Shown in pieces: positions 1-5,081 of a stretch of DNA of 6,758 nucleotides. Within the stretch, counting starts at the first letter, position 1. Every line of letters begins with the position of its first letter. The position numbers were made by a program, and so were the translations under genes. The notes under the pieces were generated by a model. That model made no database searches. It was given only the letters and a program-made list of their open reading frames with translations, and was not told where the DNA came from. The stretch covers positions 1 to 6,758 of the forward strand of contig JAHHSF010000073.1 in the NCBI GenBank assembly GCA_020025375.1. Reading direction: 5' to 3'. Origin of the DNA: Oscillospiraceae bacterium (GTDB taxonomy: Bacteria; Bacillota; Clostridia; Oscillospirales; Oscillospiraceae).

Positions 1-1188
1 ACCATCTACTCCATGTTCAACTACTCCCTCACCATCGACCCGGTGACCGTGCTGGAGCAGATGCGCAAAAACGGGGTCTATGACGAGAATCAGTCCCGTG
101 GCTACCTCCTCCAGCTCATGGAGGTCACCCCCACGGCGGCCAACGTCATGGAGTACGTCGAAATTGTGCGGGACAAATCCCTCCTTCGCCGGGTGGCCGA
201 GACCGCCGGGGAGGTTACCGCCCTGGTCCAGGAGGGCTTAGGCACCGGCTCCGAGGTCCTGGAGGCCGCCGAGCAGAAGATCTACGCCATTCGCAACGGC
301 CGCTCCAACCAGGGCCTCACCCCCATTTCCAGCGTCATCTTGGATGTTTACGCCCGGCTGGGGGAGCTGGCCGCCATGGATTCCGCCGTACCCGGCCTGT
401 CCACCGGCCTTTCAGACCTGGACAACGCCATCGCCGGCCTCAATAACTCCGACCTTATCCTCCTTGCCGCCCGGCCTGGTATGGGCAAGACCTCCATGGC
501 GCTGAACATCCTCCTCCACGCTGGCAAATTTTCCGGGAAGAGCGTGGTATTTTTTTCCCTGGAAATGAGCGCGGAACAGCTTGGTATGCGCCTCATCTCC
601 GCCGAGAGCTTCGTGGATAACAAGAAGCTGGTTACCGGAAAGCTCAGCGAGTCGGACTGGGGCAAGATTGCCGCCGCGTCGGCCTCCCTGAACAAGAGCA
701 AAATTCTCATCGACGACAACCCAGCCCTCTCAGTGGCCGACATGAACGCCAAGTGCCGCCGGGTGGACGACCTGGGCCTCGTCGTCATCGACTACCTTCA
801 GCTCATGCAGTCGGCTGGTGGGAGCCAGAAATACAGCGGAGAGAACCGACAACAGGTGGTTTCCGACATCTCCCGGGCCTTGAAAATTATGGCCAAGGAG
901 CTGAACGTCCCCGTCCTCTGCCTGTCTCAGCTCTCCCGTGGGCCGGAAAGCCGGACCAACAAGCGGCCCATGCTCTCCGACCTGCGTGAATCCGGCGCCA
1001 TCGAGCAGGACGCCGACATCGTCATGTTTCTCTACCGGGACGACTATTATAATGAAGATTCTGAGGACCACAATCTGGCCGAGTGTATCATCGCCAAGAA
1101 CCGCCATGGCGAGACCCGAACCGTGGAACTCCAGTGGCTTCCCGAGTTCACCACCTTCTCGGGAATCGAGCGGCGCTATGAGGAGTAA
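1..1188 (+). CDS. dnaB: Replicative DNA helicase DnaB, 5'-truncated by the window edge
   Basis: Hexameric ATP-driven helicase that unwinds DNA at the replication fork and works with primase DnaG. The open frame runs to the first base, and the residues before the first ATG (T-I-Y-S) fit the conserved IY..hxxL stretch inside the DnaB N-terminal domain. The ATG at 13 is therefore internal, and roughly 50-60 N-terminal residues lie upstream. Counting from the Met at 13, the rest of the N-domain covers about residues 1-70 (PTAAN, IVRDK-LLRR), followed by the linker. The RecA-like domain has Walker A ARPGMGKT (153-160), FFSLEMS, Walker B LVVIDYLQL (256-264), LSQLSR (304-309), SDLRESGAIEQDAD (322-335) and the arginine-finger motif AKNRHG (361-366). 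The C-terminus ends normally with no inserted intein. It overlaps tilS by 11 nt, so it is probably cotranscribed with tilS-hpt-ftsH. Identification is very secure. Confidence 0.97.
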   Translation, partial: TIYSMFNYSLTIDPVTVLEQMRKNGVYDENQSRGYLLQLMEVTPTAANVMEYVEIVRDKSLLRRVAETAGEVTALVQEGLGTGSEVLEAAEQKIYAIRNGRSNQGLTPISSVILDVYARLGELAAMDSAVPGLSTGLSDLDNAIAGLNNSDLILLAARPGMGKTSMALNILLHAGKFSGKSVVFFSLEMSAEQLGMRLISAESFVDNKKLVTGKLSESDWGKIAAASASLNKSKILIDDNPALSVADMNAKCRRVDDLGLVVIDYLQLMQSAGGSQKYSGENRQQVVSDISRALKIMAKELNVPVLCLSQLSRGPESRTNKRPMLSDLRESGAIEQDADIVMFLYRDDYYNEDSEDHNLAECIIAKNRHGETRTVELQWLPEFTTFSGIERRYEE

Positions 1189-2491
1189 GCCCCCTCTGGG
1201 CCTGCCCCAGGCCGAGGCCCTGGCCCGGGAATACGGAATGTTCCCCAAGGGGGGGACCGTCCTGCTGGCCGTCTCCGGCGGAAGGGACTCCATGACCCTC
1301 CTGCACTGGGCCTGGACCCAGGCCGAGACCTTCGGCGTTTCCCTGGCGGTGGGCCACTACCACCACGGGATGCGGGGGGAGTCGGCCGACGACGACGCGA
1401 GGCGGGTGGAAGCCTGGTGCCGGGAACACGGCATCCCCTTTTATCAGGACAACGGAGACGTGTATGGGGAAGCCGCCCGGATGGGCAGGGGAGTGGAGGA
1501 GACCGGACGGCTCCTCCGCTACGCCTTTCTGGAACGGACCGCCGCCGCCATCGGGGCCATGCGCATCGCCACCGCCCATAACGCCGACGACAACGCCGAG
1601 ACCCTTCTGTTGAATCTGACCCGCGGGGCCGGACTTCAGGGCTTGTGCGGGATCCCCCCGGTGCGGAAAAACATTGTCCGGCCCCTCCTTACCACCTCCC
1701 GGGCCGAGATCAACGCCTATGTGGCCGAGCACGCCATCCCCTACGGAGACGACGAGACCAATTTTGATGACACCTATGCCCGGAACCGGATCCGTAACCA
1801 AGTCACCCCGGTGTTGCGGAGCCTGAACGCCAGGTATACGGAAAACGTGTCCACCGCCATCCGGCTGCTGCGGCAGGACAATGACTGCCTCAATGGCTTC
1901 GCAGACCAACTTTTAGAGGGCGTCCGGGCCGAAACGGGCCGGGCCGTCCTGCCCGCCTCCCGTTTGGCGGAGGCCCCCATCCCCATCGCCGTCCGGGCCG
2001 CCAGAACACTGATGACGGGCGTGACTGGCTTCTCTCAGTTCGGGGAACGGCACCTCCGGGCCGTGCTGGACCTTGCAAAGTCCGGCGACCCCTCGGCCCA
2101 AATCTCCCTCCCCCACGGGCTCATCGTCCGACGGGAGTATGGGGCGCTGGTCTTTACCACGGAACAGGAGTCCCAATCCTGGGGTCCCGTCCCTCTCAAA
2201 GAGGGAGAAAACCGGGTTGGGGCCTGGACGGTCACGGTAGCCGGAAACCCGGGAAGCCTGACGGCCCGCCCCCGGCGGACCGGGGACGAGATTCGCCTCC
2301 CGAGACAGGCGAAAAAGACCCTGAAAAAGCTGATGATGGAAAAAAGAATCCCCCGTCCGCTCCGGGACAGCCTCCCGGTGGCGGCGGATGGGGACGGCCC
2401 ACTGGCCGTTGCCCTGCTGGGTGAAAATACCGACCACCCCCGGTTTGGGGCGGTCCACATCACATTTACCCAAAATCAAAAGAAGGAATGA
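1178..2491 (+). CDS. tilS: tRNA(Ile)-lysidine synthetase TilS
   Basis: Cytoplasmic ATP-dependent enzyme that attaches lysine to C34 of the CAU-anticodon tRNA-Ile, changing its decoding from AUG to AUA; usually essential. The product is 437 aa from the ATG at 1178. The N-terminal PP-loop domain has SGGRDS (33-38), the HHGMRGES stretch (62-69), the RLLRYAFL segment (111-118), TAHNADDNAET (132-142), NLTRGAGLQGLCGI (146-159) and the YARNRIRNQVTPVL segment (200-213). The C-terminal TilS domain is recognisable from the R-P-R-(R/K)-x-G-D-x-I segment (364-372) and the KK-LKKLM-EKRIPRPLRD region (379-397). The start is not certain: the ATG at 1178 lies inside the dnaB end and has no good upstream SD, while an AGGAG sits just after it. 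An in-frame ATG at 1238 would begin only 12 residues before the PP-loop. The stop overlaps the hpt start region as ATGA. Family length and motifs are complete. Confidence 0.96.
   Translation: MRSKPPLGLPQAEALAREYGMFPKGGTVLLAVSGGRDSMTLLHWAWTQAETFGVSLAVGHYHHGMRGESADDDARRVEAWCREHGIPFYQDNGDVYGEAARMGRGVEETGRLLRYAFLERTAAAIGAMRIATAHNADDNAETLLLNLTRGAGLQGLCGIPPVRKNIVRPLLTTSRAEINAYVAEHAIPYGDDETNFDDTYARNRIRNQVTPVLRSLNARYTENVSTAIRLLRQDNDCLNGFADQLLEGVRAETGRAVLPASRLAEAPIPIAVRAARTLMTGVTGFSQFGERHLRAVLDLAKSGDPSAQISLPHGLIVRREYGALVFTTEQESQSWGPVPLKEGENRVGAWTVTVAGNPGSLTARPRRTGDEIRLPRQAKKTLKKLMMEKRIPRPLRDSLPVAADGDGPLAVALLGENTDHPRFGAVHITFTQNQKKE
2481..2487 (+). promoter_or_regulatory. Ribosome binding site for hpt
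   Basis: AGAAGGA lies inside the last codons of tilS. It directly abuts the first ATG (2488), is 3 nt from the second (2491), 9 nt from the third (2497) and 12 nt from the fourth (2500). Normal SD spacing therefore favours 2497 as the real hpt start. Confidence 0.6.
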
Positions 2492-3042
2492 TGGATATGA
2501 TGGAGAAGGACATCGAGCGCGTCCTGTTCAGCGAAGAAGAACTGAAGACCCGGGTGGCCGAGCTGGGCGCCCAGATCACCCGCGACTACCAGGGCAAGAA
2601 GCCCATTATCATTAGCATCCTCCGGGGCTCTTATATCTTTATGGCCGACCTGACCCGGCAGATTAACCTGCCCTGCACCATCGACTTTATGGCGGTCTCC
2701 TCCTATGGGAGCGGCACCACCTCCTCCGGCCAGGTGAAAATCGTCAAGGACCTGTCCGAAAACATCGAGGGCCGGGACGTCCTGGTGGTGGAGGACATCC
2801 TGGACAGTGGCAACACCCTGAGCTACCTGCTGGAGATCCTCAAGGCCCGGCGCGTGGCCTCGGTGAAGCTCTGCACCCTGCTGGATAAGCCCGCCCGGCG
2901 GACCAAGGACGTTCACGCCGACTATGTTGGCTACACCGTCCCCGACTACTTCGTGGTGGGCTACGGTCTGGACTACGCCGAATACTACCGGAATCTGCCC
3001 TACATCGGCATCCTGAAGCCCGAAGTCTACGAGGGGCACTAA
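2488..3042 (+). CDS. hpt: Hypoxanthine(-guanine) phosphoribosyltransferase
   Basis: Purine salvage enzyme that converts hypoxanthine or guanine plus PRPP to IMP or GMP in the cytoplasm. The longest reading is 184 aa; starting at the ATG at 2497 gives 181 aa and a MMEKDIERVL beginning that aligns with the MMKHDIEKVL I recall for B. subtilis HprT, so 2497 is preferred. From the 2488 Met: SILRGSYIFMADL (43-55) around the pyrophosphate-binding loop, VSSYGS (70-75) in the flexible active-site loop, the PRPP-binding motif VEDILDSGNT (101-110), LLDKP (131-135, base-recognition lysine), and VVGYGLDYAEYYRNLPYIG (156-174). All catalytic segments are present. The gene overlaps tilS by an ATGA junction and ends immediately before ftsH. 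In Firmicutes this enzyme is commonly inhibited by (p)ppGpp; in B. subtilis HprT is reported to act with TilS on ftsH expression (recalled, not shown here). Confidence 0.96.
   Translation: MMDMMEKDIERVLFSEEELKTRVAELGAQITRDYQGKKPIIISILRGSYIFMADLTRQINLPCTIDFMAVSSYGSGTTSSGQVKIVKDLSENIEGRDVLVVEDILDSGNTLSYLLEILKARRVASVKLCTLLDKPARRTKDVHADYVGYTVPDYFVVGYGLDYAEYYRNLPYIGILKPEVYEGH
3031..3036 (+). promoter_or_regulatory. Ribosome binding site for ftsH
   Basis: GAGGGG lies in the last codons of hpt, 6 nt before the ATG at 3043, supporting that start and tight coupling to hpt translation. There is no room for a separate ftsH promoter between the genes; one would have to lie inside hpt. Confidence 0.6.
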
Positions 3043-4887
3043 ATGAAGAGAAAGATCGCCCTGCGGGATGTGGCCACCTATCTGCTCATTGCCCTGCTCC
3101 TGCTCTTCACCCTCTCAGTCCTCATGGAGGGGAATAAAAAGCAGACGCTGGTCTATTCCGACGTGCGCCAGCTTTTGGAGCAACAGAAGGTCAAGGAGCT
3201 CTGGGTGGAGGACCAGGTGGTCCATCTCCGCCTCCGGGAGGCCCTGCCTGACGGCACCGAGACCCTCTCCTACACCATCTACTCCTTCCCCCTGTTCTAT
3301 GAGGACCTGAACGACCTCATCGTCCGGGAGTGGCAGATGGGCCGCCTGGAGCGGTACGACTATCCCGAGCCCGACGTGCCCACCTGGTGGGAGGTCCTGC
3401 TCCCCTATGTGGGCATGGGCCTGGTGCTCCTCCTCCTGTGGCGGATCCTCTTCGCCCGGCAGATGCAGGGAGGAGGGGGCAACGGCGGGGACCCGGTGGC
3501 CCGCTTTGGCAAGGCCCGGACCCGCACCCTGGAGGACCAGGGGAAAAAGGTCACCTTCGCCGACGTGGCCGGGGCGGACGAGGAGAAAAATGAGCTCCAG
3601 GAGCTGGTGGACTTTCTCAAGGACCCGGAGAAATTTATCGCCCTGGGGGCCAGAATTCCCAAGGGCGTGCTTCTGGTGGGCCCTCCCGGCACCGGCAAGA
3701 CCCTGCTGGCCAAGGCGGTGGCGGGGGAGGCCGGGGTGCAGTTTCTCTCCATCTCCGGCTCCGACTTTGTGGAGCTATATGTGGGCGTGGGCGCATCCCG
3801 CGTCCGGGACCTCTTTGACCAGGCCAAGCAGGATTCCCCCGCCATCGTCTTTATCGACGAAATCGACGCCGTGGGCCGCCAGCGCGGCGCAGGCCTGGGC
3901 GGAGGCCACGATGAGCGGGAGCAAACCCTGAACCAGCTCCTGGTGGAAATGGACGGCTTCGGCTCCAACGAGGGGGTCATCGTCCTGGCCGCCACCAACC
4001 GGGTGGACATCCTGGACCCCGCCCTCCTGCGGCCCGGCCGCTTCGACCGCCAGATTTATGTGGGCTACCCGGACATGAAGGGCCGGGAGGCCATCCTCCG
4101 CATCCACTGCCGCAACAAGCCCCTGGCCGAGGATGTAAGTATCCGGGACGTGGCCCGGGGGACCAGCGGCTTCACCGGGGCCGACCTGGAGAACCTGATG
4201 AACGAGGCCGCCCTTCTGGCCGCCCGTCAGGCCCGCCCCTTCATCACCATGGAGGACATCCAGGAGTCGGTCATCAAGGTCATTGCCGGCCCGGAAAAGC
4301 GCAGTCACATCCCCTCTGAGCAGGACAAGAAGATTACCGCCTATCACGAGGCTGGCCACGCCATTGCCATCCACGAGCTTCCGACCCAGGACCCAGTCCA
4401 CCGAATCACCATCGTGCCCCGTGGCGCGGCAGCGGGGATGACCATCCACCTGCCCGTGGAGGACCGTGGCCATGTGTCCCGGGAAAAGCTCTGTGAGGAG
4501 ATTACCGCCCTTTTGGGCGGGCGGGTGGCCGAGCAGCTCTTTATCGGCTCGGTCTGCACCGGGGCCTCCAGCGACCTGCAACGGGCCTCTGCCATTGCCC
4601 GGGACATGGTCACCAAGTACGGCATGAGCGAGAAGCTGGGCAACGTGGTCTTTGATTCCGGCCATGACGAGGTTTTCATCGGCCGCTCCATGGCCCAGGC
4701 CAAGCCCTATTCCGAGGAGACCGCCCACCTGATCGACACTGAGATCAAGGCCCTCATCGACGAGGCCTACCGCCGGTGCGAGGTCATCCTCACCCGCCGC
4801 CGGGCCGAGCTGGAGCGGGTGGCCGCCTTCCTTCTGGAAAACGAGACCATGTCTGCCGAGGAATTTGAGAAAATTTTTCAGGGATAA
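3043..4887 (+). CDS. ftsH: ATP-dependent zinc metalloprotease FtsH
   Basis: Membrane-anchored hexameric AAA+ protease that extracts and degrades misassembled membrane proteins and regulatory proteins. It is 614 aa, a normal length. A first membrane helix (about 10-28) is followed by the extracytoplasmic FtsH domain (about 29-114), a second helix (about 116-137) and a glycine-rich linker (143-149). The AAA module has Walker A GPPGTGKT (213-220), pore loop ELYVGVG (244-250), Walker B IVFIDE (268-273) and the second region of homology ending LLRPGRFDRQ with arginine fingers R330 and R333. The M41 protease domain has the zinc site HEAGH (435-439) and the expected third ligand D511 in GASSDLQRA. 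The usual pore-loop phenylalanine is tyrosine (Y246). The start is supported by GAGGGG 6 nt upstream, and the ATG follows the hpt stop directly. It is the last large gene of the coupled cluster; a strong hairpin follows 27 nt after its stop. Confidence 0.98.
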   Translation: MKRKIALRDVATYLLIALLLLFTLSVLMEGNKKQTLVYSDVRQLLEQQKVKELWVEDQVVHLRLREALPDGTETLSYTIYSFPLFYEDLNDLIVREWQMGRLERYDYPEPDVPTWWEVLLPYVGMGLVLLLLWRILFARQMQGGGGNGGDPVARFGKARTRTLEDQGKKVTFADVAGADEEKNELQELVDFLKDPEKFIALGARIPKGVLLVGPPGTGKTLLAKAVAGEAGVQFLSISGSDFVELYVGVGASRVRDLFDQAKQDSPAIVFIDEIDAVGRQRGAGLGGGHDEREQTLNQLLVEMDGFGSNEGVIVLAATNRVDILDPALLRPGRFDRQIYVGYPDMKGREAILRIHCRNKPLAEDVSIRDVARGTSGFTGADLENLMNEAALLAARQARPFITMEDIQESVIKVIAGPEKRSHIPSEQDKKITAYHEAGHAIAIHELPTQDPVHRITIVPRGAAAGMTIHLPVEDRGHVSREKLCEEITALLGGRVAEQLFIGSVCTGASSDLQRASAIARDMVTKYGMSEKLGNVVFDSGHDEVFIGRSMAQAKPYSEETAHLIDTEIKALIDEAYRRCEVILTRRRAELERVAAFLLENETMSAEEFEKIFQG

Positions 4888-4923
4888 CCAATAAAAGTCC
4901 CATTTATAGGACACAAAGCCTCC

Positions 4924-4929
4924 TATACT
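4924..4929 (+). promoter_or_regulatory. Possible -10 element for the small ORF
   Basis: TATACT matches the sigma-A consensus at five of six positions and overlaps the 5' arm of the hairpin. The -35 side is poor: TTTATA at 4903-4908 has four of six matches but a short 15-bp spacer, and the hexamer at 17 bp is weak. The AT-rich stretch upstream could help. If used, transcription would start near 4936, in the hairpin loop, giving an mRNA without the SD-masking arm. Chance occurrence is quite possible. Confidence 0.2.
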
Positions 4930-4952
4930 GTTCTTAGAAGCAAAGAACGGAT

Positions 4953-4958
4953 AGGAGG
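4953..4958 (+). promoter_or_regulatory. Ribosome binding site for the small ORF, inside the hairpin stem
   Basis: A perfect AGGAGG lies 8 nt before the ATG at 4967, stronger than any SD of the four large genes in the window. All six bases are paired with CCTCCT (4919-4924 region) when the long hairpin forms, so a transcript reading through from ftsH would have this site masked. Confidence 0.65.
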
Positions 4959-4966
4959 CTTTTTCC

Positions 4967-5080
4967 ATGTATGAATTTCGGAGCGTAAACGGACATATCG
5001 AGGTCTTTGATGCCTGGGGGGACTTTCTCTTCTCGGCGGACACCATGGGGGAGGCCTATGCGGAAGCCTACGCGGCCTGA
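4967..5080 (+). CDS. Small 37-residue protein of unknown function
   Basis: I do not recognise a named family. The ORF begins MYEFRSVNGHIEVFDAW and ends with an alanine-rich AEAYAA tail. Support for coding: the optimally spaced AGGAGG, a third-position G/C bias of roughly 70% that rises after the first nine codons (an AT-rich start is common in expressed genes), and a sensible amphipathic pattern. The sequence suggests two short beta strands joined by an N-G turn (about 2-7 and 10-15), a third strand (20-23, FLFS), then a helix from about residue 26 (MGEAYAEAYAA). This would be a compact beta-beta-beta-alpha mini-fold, an inference from pattern only. There is no signal peptide, membrane helix or cysteine, so it is probably cytoplasmic and acidic. 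It sits behind the ftsH hairpin and ends one base from the ppk1 stop on the other strand. It could be a regulated small protein, or a chance ORF using the terminator arm as an SD. Confidence 0.65.
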   Translation: MYEFRSVNGHIEVFDAWGDFLFSADTMGEAYAEAYAA

Positions 5081-5081
5081 A

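Larger units (their letters stand above)
4915..4964 (+). terminator. Rho-independent terminator hairpin after ftsH
   Basis: AAAGCCTCCTAT (4915-4926) is perfectly complementary to ATAGGAGGCTTT (4951-4962). Inside it, GTTCTT (4930-4935) pairs with AAGAAC (4943-4948) around a 7-nt loop. C4928-G4950 and T4929-G4949 can bridge the two stems with only A4927 bulged. The stem runs into T4960-T4964, a short T tract (three of the five T are in the stem), so termination may be partial. It is well placed to end the dnaB-tilS-hpt-ftsH transcript. On the opposite strand the arm is followed by only TTT and then GTG, so it would be a poor terminator for ppk1. Confidence 0.75.
4888..4966 (+). promoter_or_regulatory. 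Candidate regulatory leader between ftsH and the small ORF
   Basis: This 79-nt stretch is AT-rich compared with its surroundings. It holds two competing inverted repeats: TATAGGA (4905-4911) with TCCTATA (4921-4927), and the longer terminator-type stem (4915-4926 with 4951-4962). The shared element is the CCTCCTAT arm, so the two stems cannot form together. The 3' partner of the long stem carries the SD of the small ORF. This is the arrangement of an attenuator or SD-masking switch. No ligand domain of a known riboswitch class is recognisable, and it could simply be a terminator whose arm doubles as an SD. A short GTCC/GGAC pairing (4897-4900 with 4909-4912) is also possible but weak. Confidence 0.4.

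Noticed and set aside
13..15. ATG at 13 as the dnaB start
   Set aside because: The frame stays open to base 1 and the upstream residues (T-I-Y-S) continue the conserved DnaB N-domain; the gene is truncated by the window.
938..1177. Upstream extension of the tilS frame to 938
   Set aside because: This part lies wholly inside dnaB in another frame and translates to Ser/Pro/Arg-rich non-TilS sequence. TilS homology begins only after about 1200.
1148..1909. 253-codon minus-strand open frame opposite tilS
   Set aside because: Shadow frame, rich in G, P and V, with no recognisable domain. Others at 730-1293, 1913-2479 and 2476-3039 (minus) and 5862-6647 (plus, opposite ppk1) were rejected for the same reason.
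3274..3285. 12-bp direct repeat ACCATCTACTCC (also at 1-12)
   Set aside because: It encodes T-I-Y-S in both dnaB and ftsH with the same preferred codons; a chance repeat without flanking similarity.
4903..4962. The ftsH hairpin as a bidirectional terminator also serving ppk1
   Set aside because: On the minus strand the stem is followed by only TTT then GTGTCC, without a usable U tract. It is also more than 100 nt beyond the ppk1 stop, so at best it is a weak terminator in that direction.
4888..4966. A known riboswitch, T-box or tRNA in the ftsH downstream gap
   Set aside because: The gap is only 79 nt, with no T-box core, no tRNA cloverleaf and no conserved aptamer motif that I can recognise.
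3775..5046. 423-codon open frame on the minus strand across ftsH and the small ORF
   Set aside because: It is a GC-rich shadow of ftsH, with low-complexity G/V/L/H-rich translation and no motifs. The plus strand carries the complete FtsH.
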